A stretch of 25,857 nt of DNA, taken from the NCBI GenBank assembly GCA_002308955.1, contig DBWJ01000052.1:2142-27998 (forward strand), written 5' to 3'. This DNA comes from Lachnoclostridium sp. UBA1241. Its GTDB lineage: Bacteria > Bacillota > Clostridia > Lachnospirales > Lachnospiraceae. A model generated the notes under the pieces. It worked only from the letters and a program-made list of their open reading frames with translations, was not told where the DNA came from and ran no database searches. Shown piece by piece: positions 14,730 to 22,596 of the stretch (within the stretch, counting starts at the first letter, position 1; the number at the start of each line of letters is the position of its first letter). The translations under genes were made by a program, and so were the position numbers.

Positions 14730-15797
14730 CTACCTAAGTGCTTCCTTAAGCACGCTCAGGTTTTTCTCCATAACGGAAAGGTAGGTGACACCGTTTTTGA
14801 TGTCCTCGGCTTTCGCGGACTGCAGGGAGTCAAGCACCAGGATCTGCTGGTCCTTCGTCTTCGTGTTCCGGATGATCGTTTCGGCAATCCGGTGGTCGGT
14901 CCCCTCAATTGTGATGACCGAGCGGAGCGACAGCTCGTCGACCTTCTCCGAGAGGAACGCAATCGTCTCGAAGCTTGCCTCCGACTCCGCCGAACACCCG
15001 ACAAATGCGGCATAATACTTAAGCCCGTAATCGTCCGTCATGTAACGGAACGGGAAACGGTCGGCGAACAGAAGCGTCTTCACGGACGCCCCTTCCACTG
15101 CTGCCTTATACTGACTGTCAAGCGCTGCGAGTTTAGCGAGATAGTCCTCTGTGTTCTTGCGGTAGGTTTCCGCATGGTCCGGGTCAAGCTTCTGAAGGGA
15201 CTCGGAAAGGCTCTTCACGATGATTGCTGCGTTCCGAAGCGACAGCCATACATGCTCGTCGTATTCGGGACCCTCCTCATCGTGGTCATGGTCACCATCC
15301 TCATGGTTGCCATCCTCGTGGTCACCGTCCTCGTGGTCACCGTCCTCGTGGTCACCGTCCTCGTGGTCACCGTCCTCGTGGTCATGCTCATCCTCTTCCT
15401 GCATGCCCTCCACAATCTCCTCTTCCTTGACGGCGCTTCCGAGCACGTCCATCAGGTTGATGACGACACGGTTCTTGTTGACGGGATTCTTCAGGGCGTC
15501 CTCCACCCAGCGGTCGGATTCGCCGCCGACATAGATGAACAGGTCGCAGTCGGAAATCGTCAGAATATCGTCCGCCGTCGGCTGATAGCTGTGCAGATCC
15601 ACGCCGTTATCTAAAAGGAGTGTCAGCTCCACGTCCGCGGCGCGGTCACCGAGAATCGATTTTACCCAGTCATATTCCGGAAAGATGGTTGCCACGATGC
15701 GGAGCTTCCCGTCTCTTCGGCCCCCGTTAGAGCCACAGGCGGAAAAACATCCGACGGACAGAATCAGAATCAATAGAATTGATAGAATTTTCTTCAC
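14730..15797 (-). CDS. znuA: Zinc ABC transporter substrate-binding lipoprotein with His/Asp/Glu-rich loop
   Basis: A 355-residue member of the cluster A-I metal-binding proteins (ZnuA/AdcA). The start is a GTG at 15797: GGAGG lies seven bases before it, and the upstream in-frame ATG would put the ribosome site inside the coding sequence. The signal peptide VKKILSILLILILSVGCFSAC carries two possible lipobox cysteines. Expected metal ligands are seen in GVDLHSYQPTADD, DEHVWLSL, an Asp-His pair in EGTDHRIAETI, and the C-terminal KNGVTYLSVMEKNL region. Before DEHVWL there is a long loop of HEDGD repeats, the His-rich shuttle loop typical of zinc-specific members. It captures Zn2+ outside the membrane and passes it to ZnuB. 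Confidence 0.94.
   Translation of the reverse strand: MKKILSILLILILSVGCFSACGSNGGRRDGKLRIVATIFPEYDWVKSILGDRAADVELTLLLDNGVDLHSYQPTADDILTISDCDLFIYVGGESDRWVEDALKNPVNKNRVVINLMDVLGSAVKEEEIVEGMQEEDEHDHEDGDHEDGDHEDGDHEDGDHEDGNHEDGDHDHDEEGPEYDEHVWLSLRNAAIIVKSLSESLQKLDPDHAETYRKNTEDYLAKLAALDSQYKAAVEGASVKTLLFADRFPFRYMTDDYGLKYYAAFVGCSAESEASFETIAFLSEKVDELSLRSVITIEGTDHRIAETIIRNTKTKDQQILVLDSLQSAKAEDIKNGVTYLSVMEKNLSVLKEALR
15283..15387. repeat. 15-bp tandem repeat encoding HEDGD units inside znuA
   Basis: TCCTCGTGGTCACCG-type units start at 15313, 15328, 15343, 15358 and 15373, with degenerate copies before them (15283-15312). The most similar units are identical at DNA level. This suggests recent slippage, so copy number probably varies between strains without shifting the frame. 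Confidence 0.85.
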
Positions 15798-15878
15798 AAT
15801 AAAACCTCCAAAAATCAAAAATCATCGATACCAAAGCAAACCCGCCCGCAGGGCATGGCTTGTCCTTGGGAGGCTGTA

Positions 15879-16193
15879 TCAACGATTCAAACGAACCTTT
15901 CGGGATACCGGCGTCTGCGTCATGCAGCCGCTCTCTTCACGGATGCTCACGAACCCTTCCGCAAGCATCGGAAACAGGCATATAATTACGAAAAATGCGA
16001 CACCGCACTCCCGTATCCGCTTGCCCGTCCGCTCGCACAGTTCGAGCACGGAACAGATCGGGCAGTCTTCGCCCGAACAGTCATGTCCGGCTTCGGCCGC
16101 CGTCAGGAAAAACGAGCACAGCACGCAGGCAAGCATCATAAAGGCTATGATGAATGCCAAAGTCCGGGTTCGGTTGTTCGCACGGTTACACAT
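15879..16193 (-). CDS. Small membrane protein with HDCxGEDCPIC motif, zinc-locus associated
   Basis: A 104-residue protein with an N-terminal membrane segment or uncleaved signal (about residues 11-33). A short outside segment with HDCSGEDCPICSVLELC (37-53) follows, then a second membrane segment (about 63-81) and a short tail with one more Cys. One His and four Cys in 17 residues suggest metal binding or a redox function. I recall similar small proteins next to zinc transporters in Lachnospiraceae, but no function is established. It lies 81 bases upstream of znuA on the same strand and is probably the first gene of the zinc operon. Its ribosome site (AAGAAGAG) is weak and rather distant. Confidence 0.7.
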   Translation of the reverse strand: MCNRANNRTRTLAFIIAFMMLACVLCSFFLTAAEAGHDCSGEDCPICSVLELCERTGKRIRECGVAFFVIICLFPMLAEGFVSIREESGCMTQTPVSRKVRLNR

Positions 16194-16254
16194 AATTAAT
16201 CTTGTTCTCTTCTTCCGAATTGCATGCCGATATGCTTACGGCACACAAGAATAC

Positions 16255-18699
16255 TCAGCCCTTCTCCCGAAGGCTCATTTCCATAATCTTCTCACAAAGA
16301 TCCGTGAACGGAATGCCGGCTTCCTTCGCCGCTACAACGAGGTGGGCGTCCTGGTAAAGCTGCGGCAGGGAATCGCACTCGAGGCATACGAACGAGCCGT
16401 CCTCGCGGACAATGAAATCCGCCTTCGCGTAGGCTTTTACGCCGAGCACCTCGGAAACCTTTTCGGCGGTTGCCTGAAGGGTCTTCGCAAGTTCCTCCGG
16501 AATGTCGGCCGGACATTTCGGAGCCTGTTCGCCGCGGGCGTTCATGCCGGTATCCTTATCGCGGGTTTCAAACGGAAGCACCTCAACAACGGGAAGCGCC
16601 TTTCCTTCAATCGTTCCGACCGCGAACTCGCGCCCGATCACATACTCTTCCACGAGGATTTCGCTCTCCCAGCGGAACGCTTCCTTAATCGCCTTCTTGT
16701 AGGAAACGATGTCATTTGCCACGGAGATGCCGAGGCCGATTCCCCCGTTGTTCGGCTTCACGATCACAGGGTAATGCAGACCCTGCGTCTCGGGGTCGGT
16801 AACCTCCAGCTTTTTATATACGCAGAAGCCCTTCGGCACGGGAACTCCCGCCTCCGTAAGGAGCTGCTTGGAAACGGATTTGTTCGAGGACACCGCCGAC
16901 GAGAAGTAATCACAGCCGGTGTAGTCGATGCCCAACAGGTCAAATGCGGCCTGGACTTTACCGTTCTCGCCGTTCGCGCCGTGCAGCGCGATGAAGACAA
17001 GGTCGGCCTGTCTGCAGATCTGTAAAACGTTCGGTCCGAAGTACGATCCGGACTGGTCGCGGCGGCGTTTGCGGACCGCCCAGAGATCCGGAATCTCATC
17101 GGAGATGTTGCCCGGAGCCAGGGAGAATTTCTCAGTGTCATCGAAGGCAAATGGGATGGAAAGTTCTCTCTCCTCGTAGCCCATGAAGGCATCGAGCAGG
17201 ATGACCCTGTGTCCCTTCTCTTTCAACTGCTCGGAAACCACATAGCCGCTTCGAAGCGACAGGTTCCGCTCGTTCGAAAGTCCGCCCGCAAGCACAACGA
17301 TGTTGAGGCCGGTCGGCATTTCGAACGGCACGTCCTCCTCGGGCTCGTCCGCTAGTATGATGTCGGAGCCGTCCATCTGCAGTTCAAGCGTCGGAAGCAT
17401 CTCCTTCGTCATGCAGACAATCTGCAGAACGCCCTTAACCTGATCCGCGGTAAGCTCGATCCCGTACTTTCTGCGGCATATGTTCTGCACCTGCTTCACG
17501 ACTACGCTGTTCACGTGCCGGATTAAAAAGTTCGACAGATTAAGCGCCGCGCCGAGCTTTCTTGAGGTTACAAAGTCCGAAAGCATGTCGACAATCTTCA
17601 GGGCGTCTTCCATCTTAAAGTTCGAAACGATATCCCGGATGGCCTTCAAAAAGTCCGGATTCTGCTGCGAGTACTTAATGCAGAACGCAAGAATATACGC
17701 GGTGTTGTCCGAATAGGTCGGGTCCCCGACAAGGGAGCACAGGAAATTAATGTACTCCATGATCGAGTCCTTTCCGTCAATCAGAAAGGCTCGCTCAACA
17801 AGCATTCCGAGGAGCTTGTTCGTCTCCGCCTTCTCCTTCGCGCTGACGCCGGAACGGATCAGACTGTTGATGAACTGATCCATAATCTGCATCTCCGGAC
17901 GCTGTCCGTTCGGATTGACGCGGAGCGTGTATTCGCCGTCCTCGCCGAAGTCGAAATACGTGTTCGGCGCATGGCTCTCGGCAACGCCGTACCGGCCGTA
18001 ATCATAGCCGATGTAATAGGTCTTTGAACCCACATCGTTCATCAGAATGTTGACGTAGTCAAAGTCGACGTTATGGTTCTCAATGATGCCCTGCCGCTTC
18101 AGAATCCGCTTGCGGTAGTGCTCGATAAACTCATCCGAAAAGCCCTGTCCGTCAAATGACACACAGCGCGCCGGCGTATCATTTAAAATCGTAATATACT
18201 TTGCCTTGTTGCCGCCCTTCGAGTGTCCGATTACCGTAACGGTATAGTTCTCAAGATGCAGCTTCCGGTACACGATCTTGTACCATTCGAGCGCGTTGAT
18301 CTGCTGCAGGGAATCCACCTGGTTGGCGCCCTCGAAGTCGTCCACCCATTCGTAGTCGGCTGTTCCGCGAAATGCGACAACGGCCTCCTTCTCCTCCTCA
18401 TTCAAAAAGACCGCGGAAATACCGCCGCCTCCGCCGTACGCCATGTCAAGATGCGGCTCTTTGATCATTGCGTTCAGAATGTTCGGTTTCTTCCGAAGCG
18501 CAAGGATAATGTTTCTCCAGTCAAAGCCGTTCATGCACGAGTTGTAAATCAACTCGTCATCGAGTTTCGAAATATCAAACCGGTCAAGGTATTCCTGCAC
18601 GGTGCGGTCACTTGCGTTCAGGACCGTACAGAGCGGTGCCACATCGGGAAGATATGTCAGGTGCTCGATCAGCAGCAGTTCATCCATTTTGTACAGCAT
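16255..18699 (-). CDS. Fusion of Mbeg1-like alpha/beta-hydrolase and D-alanine--D-alanine-ligase-like ATP-grasp domain
   Basis: An 814-residue soluble protein with GGGAGACG before the ATG. The N-terminal part (about residues 1-300) resembles the Mbeg1-like/DUF2974 lipase family: AFRGTAD at 109-115 and the nucleophile elbow GHSKGG with Ser160. A helical linker of about 150 residues follows. Residues from about 461 form a full ATP-grasp ligase of the Ddl type: VVLAGGLSNERNLSLRSG, HGANGENGKVQ, NKSVSKQLL, PVIVKPNNGGIGLGIS, ILVEEYVIGREF and KADFIVREDGSFVCLECDSLPQL. In ordinary Ddl the last motif is E-x-N-x-x-P-G; here Asn is Asp and Gly is Gln. Ddl makes D-Ala-D-Ala for peptidoglycan. The altered end motif leaves open another dipeptide or peptide product. 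It is last in an operon with a channel and a cNMP-binding protein. Confidence 0.85.
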   Translation of the reverse strand: MLYKMDELLLIEHLTYLPDVAPLCTVLNASDRTVQEYLDRFDISKLDDELIYNSCMNGFDWRNIILALRKKPNILNAMIKEPHLDMAYGGGGGISAVFLNEEEKEAVVAFRGTADYEWVDDFEGANQVDSLQQINALEWYKIVYRKLHLENYTVTVIGHSKGGNKAKYITILNDTPARCVSFDGQGFSDEFIEHYRKRILKRQGIIENHNVDFDYVNILMNDVGSKTYYIGYDYGRYGVAESHAPNTYFDFGEDGEYTLRVNPNGQRPEMQIMDQFINSLIRSGVSAKEKAETNKLLGMLVERAFLIDGKDSIMEYINFLCSLVGDPTYSDNTAYILAFCIKYSQQNPDFLKAIRDIVSNFKMEDALKIVDMLSDFVTSRKLGAALNLSNFLIRHVNSVVVKQVQNICRRKYGIELTADQVKGVLQIVCMTKEMLPTLELQMDGSDIILADEPEEDVPFEMPTGLNIVVLAGGLSNERNLSLRSGYVVSEQLKEKGHRVILLDAFMGYEERELSIPFAFDDTEKFSLAPGNISDEIPDLWAVRKRRRDQSGSYFGPNVLQICRQADLVFIALHGANGENGKVQAAFDLLGIDYTGCDYFSSAVSSNKSVSKQLLTEAGVPVPKGFCVYKKLEVTDPETQGLHYPVIVKPNNGGIGLGISVANDIVSYKKAIKEAFRWESEILVEEYVIGREFAVGTIEGKALPVVEVLPFETRDKDTGMNARGEQAPKCPADIPEELAKTLQATAEKVSEVLGVKAYAKADFIVREDGSFVCLECDSLPQLYQDAHLVVAAKEAGIPFTDLCEKIMEMSLREKG

Positions 18700-18719
18700 A
18701 AAATCGTCTCCCGGATTTT

Positions 18720-19202
18720 TTATTCGGTCTCAATCTCTTCAATCAGCGCCTGGTACACAAGACGCAGATTGTTATTCTCCGTACGGATATTCCGCACCAG
18801 ATTGGTGCTGATCATCTTAAGAAGCACGACGCCGCTCTTCGGGTGCTCGTCACAGAAGCGGTCAAAGTCGGCTCTCGTGATCGAAAGCGTCAGGCAGTCC
18901 GTCTTCGCCTGCACCGTCGCGGAACGCTTGTCGCTGTCAATCATTGCCATCTCGCCGAACACGCAGTGTGCGTTCGCGTCAAGCGTCGCCACAACGAAGC
19001 GGTCGCCGAAGATTGTCGTCTTAATGATATCCACTATGCCTTCAAGAAGCACGTATACCTCATCCCCGGATTCGCCCTCGGTGATGATGTTCTCCCCGGC
19101 CGACGTCCGTCTCTCCTTAAGAAGTCCGGCAAGAATCCGAAGGTCCTCATCGGAGATGCCCGAAAGGAGCGGGAATGCTCTTAATCTTTCCGTGTAATCC
19201 AT
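18720..19202 (-). CDS. Stand-alone cyclic-nucleotide-binding domain protein
   Basis: A 160-residue protein starting at an ATG behind AAAAGGAGG. Residues about 8-125 form a cNMP-binding beta-roll: GENIITEGESGDEVYVLLEG (hinge and first strands) and a phosphate-binding-cassette-like FGEMAMIDSDKRSATVQAKTD, which contains the conserved Gly-Glu and the Arg-Ser/Thr-Ala. A helical C-terminus of about 35 residues follows, with no helix-turn-helix, so it is not a CRP/FNR transcription factor. It lies 16 bases after the channel gene and 20 before the hydrolase-ligase gene, so co-expression is near certain. It could gate the channel in trans, in the way a cNMP domain does in fused cyclic-nucleotide-gated channels. 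That is inference, as is the nucleotide. Confidence 0.88.
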   Translation of the reverse strand: MDYTERLRAFPLLSGISDEDLRILAGLLKERRTSAGENIITEGESGDEVYVLLEGIVDIIKTTIFGDRFVVATLDANAHCVFGEMAMIDSDKRSATVQAKTDCLTLSITRADFDRFCDEHPKSGVVLLKMISTNLVRNIRTENNNLRLVYQALIEEIETE

Positions 19203-19218
19203 TCCGATGCCCTCCTTT

Positions 19219-20364
19219 TCAGACTTCGTCGCCCAAGATAATAGCGCCCATGTTCTTTCCGAGCACGTAATCGTCGTTCGGATTCAGGTGCGGGCAGTTG
19301 GTCTCCATGCTCTTAACGGACTTCAGACGTTGGATGATCTCACCGTAGTTGGTGGACATCTGCGCCTCGGAAAGAATCTGATGCTTCAGTTCCTTCTCAA
19401 CGCCCATGTTCTCGAGAATCCCGAGAAGCAGCACGCGGTTCTTCTTATACCAGGCGAACAGTTCGCCGTAAGTCTTGCCTTCCCATTTGCTCCCGATGGG
19501 GGCAATCTGCACCGACACGCCGTCGCCGTTATCGAGAAATGAGGACATCACCTTCGACATGCCGCTGTAATTCGTCGAGGTGCTCAATATATAGCGCGTG
19601 TACTCGTCAACGAAGATAATCTCCGCGCAGTTCTGGCTCTCCAGATAATTCTTATACCGTTCCGTGCGGACTTCCGCGCAGATATGGCATTTGCCGTTTA
19701 ATTTACGGACAAGAAGCGTCGCCGCAAACACACGGGAGTCCACCAGCTCCTCACCGAGGTTTTCCTGGTTCTCGCCGATGATCAAAACCTTCGATGCCTC
19801 GCGGACGTTCGCATTGAGAAGCGTCTGCTCCTCCGTGAAATCTCCGCGCAATATCAATAGCCCTTTCAAATCCTCGTCGTCCCGCAGGTTCTGGATCTTC
19901 ACGTCGTCGGCATTGTTAATCAGAATGATGTCCGACGCCTTGCGATCCTTGTTCTTGCGGAGAATGCCGAGAATCAAGGGCTTGATGTCATTTTTCCATC
20001 CGCAGATCAGAATGTGATCCTTCATCTTCTGCATCTTCTTCACTCCCCGTTCCATGTTCAGTCTTTTCGCGACAAATGCCGACGAAATGTATCCGATAAC
20101 GGACGAAAACCCCACCATGCCGAGAATCAGTACAAGGATTCCGACAAGACGCGTTCCCGGGGTTTCCACAAACTGGTAGTCGTTACCGGTCATCGCAAGG
20201 AAGTTGAACACGACGATGTCCCAGAACGACGTATCCGCGCCCGAGTGCCGAAGGACAAGGAAGCACGCCAGGCATAGAATGAGGTATAAACCGAAGACAA
20301 GAAGAATCACAGGCAGATGGATCAGTTTAAAGAATCCGGTTACCCGTTTCATCCACTTTTTCAT
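19219..20364 (-). CDS. Two-TM pore / RCK (TrkA-N-like) ion channel with non-canonical filter
   Basis: A 381-residue membrane protein. TM1 is at about residues 16-38, a pore helix at 47-58, the filter region at 59-63, and TM2 at about 72-98. A cytoplasmic Rossmann-like RCK domain begins DHILICGWKND at about 116. The layout is that of MthK or Kch potassium channels. The selectivity filter, normally TVGYG, reads TGNDY here, so potassium selectivity is doubtful. Part of the C-terminus (about 300-381) resembles a second regulatory lobe. It is the first gene of a three-gene operon with a cNMP-binding protein. The start has no clear ribosome site. Sequence resemblance also extends to CASTOR/POLLUX-type channels. 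Confidence 0.82.
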   Translation of the reverse strand: MKKWMKRVTGFFKLIHLPVILLVFGLYLILCLACFLVLRHSGADTSFWDIVVFNFLAMTGNDYQFVETPGTRLVGILVLILGMVGFSSVIGYISSAFVAKRLNMERGVKKMQKMKDHILICGWKNDIKPLILGILRKNKDRKASDIILINNADDVKIQNLRDDEDLKGLLILRGDFTEEQTLLNANVREASKVLIIGENQENLGEELVDSRVFAATLLVRKLNGKCHICAEVRTERYKNYLESQNCAEIIFVDEYTRYILSTSTNYSGMSKVMSSFLDNGDGVSVQIAPIGSKWEGKTYGELFAWYKKNRVLLLGILENMGVEKELKHQILSEAQMSTNYGEIIQRLKSVKSMETNCPHLNPNDDYVLGKNMGAIILGDEV

Positions 20365-20373
20365 AACAAAGAT

Positions 20374-20402
20374 ACTTTATCATAAACGGGCTTATTGTGC
20401 AA
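20374..20402 (-). promoter_or_regulatory. Promoter of the channel operon, apparently giving a leaderless mRNA
   Basis: On the minus strand TTGCAC (20402-20397) and TAAAGT (20379-20374) are separated by 17 bp. The ATG at 20364 is only 9 bases past the -10 box. With a normal start site the transcript would begin within a few bases of the start codon, which agrees with the lack of a Shine-Dalgarno sequence. Confidence 0.45.
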
Positions 20403-20439
20403 GAAGCGCGGGGCGTTTTCGTTCATTTTCGGGTGATTT

Positions 20440-20452
20440 CGGCAAATGCCAC
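20440..20452 (+). repeat. Copy of recurrent 13-mer CGGCAAATGCCAC (intergenic)
   Basis: An exact copy of the 13-mer also found at 122, 6430 and, inverted, at 3824 and 7733. It lies between the channel promoter and the terminator of the ABC permease gene. Confidence 0.5.
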
Positions 20453-20470
20453 ACTCTCCTTTGAAACGAA

Positions 20471-20500
20471 AGAAAGACGGCCCCGAGAGGTCGTCTTTCT
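20471..20500 (-). terminator. Terminator of the Bce-like ABC transporter operon
   Basis: AGAAAGACGGCC (20471-20482) and GGTCGTCTTTCT (20489-20500) form a 12-bp stem with one G-T pair and a 6-base loop, 11 bases past the permease stop. On the minus strand TTCGTTTC follows. The T-run is imperfect. Confidence 0.75.
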
Positions 20501-20511
20501 TCCGCGCCCGT

Positions 20512-22596
20512 TTAACGTACGATGCGGTAATATGTCCTTGCAGTCAGACGGTAGATAATCATGTAAATCAGCGTGAACGCAACCGCCGTAAGCGCCGTGC
20601 AGAGAAGGAACAGCTTGTTGTTGCTGAGCATCAGAAGCGCGAGGAGCTTGCGGATTACCGGGTAGGCAACCGTCAGGTGGATCACCGCGGTGATTACCGG
20701 CAGGAAGAATACGATAACGATCTGGCGGCGGATCGTCGCCTTCGTCTCCTTGGCCGTCATGCCGACCTTCAGAAGAATCTGGAAACGGCCGCGGTCGTCG
20801 TAGCCTTCGGAAATCTGCTTGTAGTAGATGATAAGCGCCGTCGCGAACAGGAATACGATGCTTAATAGGATTCCGAGGAAGAACAGCGAGCCGTAGATCG
20901 CGTACATCTCGTCGCGCATCGCCCAGGAGGTATCCCACCTTATGTGGGAGCTTGCGCCTTCCATCGTGGCTTCCGCGTATCTCTCAACCAGCTCCCCAAA
21001 TTCCGAGTAGGATTTCTGTTCCGTATCATTTTCCCCGAATTTCTTTGCGTCGGCTACCTTGACAGCGTACGTGTAGGAAACCCGGTTTGCGTACCAGTCG
21101 AGTTCCTTCGAAATCTGCGCGCTCACGTCCTCAAGGGCATCGATGTCCGGAAGCAGAATTCCGTAGACATCCAGGACCGACGTTTCCATGCTCTGCGGAA
21201 AGTAAGAAAGCTTCTTTCCGACTTTGTAAGTTTTCGATCCGAGCTGAATCGTCCCGGATACTCTTTCGGTCAGGTCCGTTGCATTTTTCGTAAGCGGCGC
21301 CCAGCCGATCTCCCCTTCACCAAACTGCACATCCAGGCCGGTAATGTTCCGATAATCTTCCACCGGCATAAAAAGTAATACTGCTGCATTCTTCGGCGGC
21401 ATGCTCAACGAGCTGTCCGCAATATAGACGCTTGTGCTGCCGTCCTTTTCTAGGAGATAGTTCTCACTCAGGTTTCTTACGGCGGTAAGCTTCGTGATGC
21501 TTGTCCCGTACTTTTCGGCGACCTGATTCGCCATGTCAAGGATATCCTCTTCAGGCACCTGATAGAAGTACGTCTTCTTCTCCTCGTCGTCCCGGTACAC
21601 GTATTCCGCCTCAACGAACAGGTCCGCGGCGCCGTCCATGTATAAATCCTTAAGGGAGTCCTCCGTTCCCGCGTACAGGCTGACGGTCGTGGAAATCATG
21701 ACCAGAACGCCGGTCGCAAGAATCGCGATGGAGGCAAGTCCGACCGCGTTCTGCTTCATGCGGTACAGCAGATCGGACACGGCTATCATATTTGTTCTAC
21801 GATAGTAGAATCCTCTCTTTCTGCGAAGAAGCTTCAGAAGAGCGATGGATCCCGCAAGGAATAAAGCATAGGTTCCGATGATGACAAGAATGACTGCGAT
21901 GAAGAAATCCTTGATGACTTCAAGCGGCGTTTCCGCCTTCAGAGCGAGGTAGTAGCCTACCCCGAGTGTCGCAAGTCCGATCAGAAGAAGCAGCCATTTC
22001 GTCTTCGGCTCCCGTTCGCCGACACCGGAGCTTGCGAGAAGCTCTACCGGGCGGAGTCTTGCGAGGCGGATGCGGTTCCAAAGAAACGCCGCCAGATAAG
22101 TAATCGCGAAGAATCCGGCCGTCTTCAGCACGCTGTCCCAATCCAGATAGAAACCGAGGATGGTGCTTACGTGTAGCATTTTACAGATAAACAGGCAGCA
22201 AAGCTTGTACACGAGAATGCCCGAGAGAATGCCGGTTACGATCGAAATCACCGTCGAAATCAGGTTTTCAAGAAACATGATGCGTCCGACGTGACGTTTC
22301 TCCATGCCGAGCACGTTATACATGCCGTACTCTCTCGTTCTCTGCTTCATCAGAAAGCTGTTCGTGAAGAACACGAGAATGACCGAAAGAATGATGACAA
22401 CCCAGATTCCGATCATCATGATGCTGGGAATCGCGTAGCCGCCCTTGATTTTCTCAAGGCGCTCGTCAGAAGCCAACGTCTTCATGACGTAGAAGATGGC
22501 CGTAAGGCCCGTCCCCGCAAGGATGTGCGGGATGTACAGCTGGTGGTTTTTCTTGATGTTCTGCCACGCAAGCCGCAGAAAGAGTCCCAGTTTCAT
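20512..22596 (-). CDS. BceB-type ABC transporter permease (FtsX-like)
   Basis: A 694-residue membrane protein, a little longer than Bacillus BceB (about 646). It starts KLGLFLRLAWQNIKKNHQLYIPHIL, a typical BceB opening. Two FtsX-like segments are visible: after TM1, NSFLMKQRTREYGMYNVLGM (about 80-100) and, near the end, GRFQILLKVGMTAKETKATIRRQ. A large external domain of about 230 residues lies between membrane segments 7 and 8, the hallmark of peptide-sensing Bce transporters. Ten membrane segments fit the hydrophobicity. It works with the ATPase encoded upstream; the start overlaps its stop by four bases (ATGA). Such transporters free lipid-II-cycle intermediates from antimicrobial peptides and signal to the partner kinase. 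Confidence 0.9.
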   Translation of the reverse strand: MKLGLFLRLAWQNIKKNHQLYIPHILAGTGLTAIFYVMKTLASDERLEKIKGGYAIPSIMMIGIWVVIILSVILVFFTNSFLMKQRTREYGMYNVLGMEKRHVGRIMFLENLISTVISIVTGILSGILVYKLCCLFICKMLHVSTILGFYLDWDSVLKTAGFFAITYLAAFLWNRIRLARLRPVELLASSGVGEREPKTKWLLLLIGLATLGVGYYLALKAETPLEVIKDFFIAVILVIIGTYALFLAGSIALLKLLRRKRGFYYRRTNMIAVSDLLYRMKQNAVGLASIAILATGVLVMISTTVSLYAGTEDSLKDLYMDGAADLFVEAEYVYRDDEEKKTYFYQVPEEDILDMANQVAEKYGTSITKLTAVRNLSENYLLEKDGSTSVYIADSSLSMPPKNAAVLLFMPVEDYRNITGLDVQFGEGEIGWAPLTKNATDLTERVSGTIQLGSKTYKVGKKLSYFPQSMETSVLDVYGILLPDIDALEDVSAQISKELDWYANRVSYTYAVKVADAKKFGENDTEQKSYSEFGELVERYAEATMEGASSHIRWDTSWAMRDEMYAIYGSLFFLGILLSIVFLFATALIIYYKQISEGYDDRGRFQILLKVGMTAKETKATIRRQIVIVFFLPVITAVIHLTVAYPVIRKLLALLMLSNNKLFLLCTALTAVAFTLIYMIIYRLTARTYYRIVR

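Noticed and set aside
14484..15614. Long plus-strand reading frame of 376 codons
   Set aside because: It lies antisense to znuA and znuB, has no ribosome site, and its Val/Leu repeats are the complement of the HEDGD repeat.
16194..16254. Terminator or Zur box between the ligase fusion and the zinc locus
   Set aside because: There is only a 5-6-bp TGCCG/CGGCA hairpin without a T-run, and no convincing Zur-type palindrome.
15685..17025. Long plus-strand reading frame of 446 codons
   Set aside because: It is antisense to znuA, the small Cys-rich gene and the ligase domain; those minus-strand proteins have clear family motifs.
18223..19197. Plus-strand reading frame of 324 codons
   Set aside because: It is antisense to the cNMP-binding and hydrolase genes and shows no motif.
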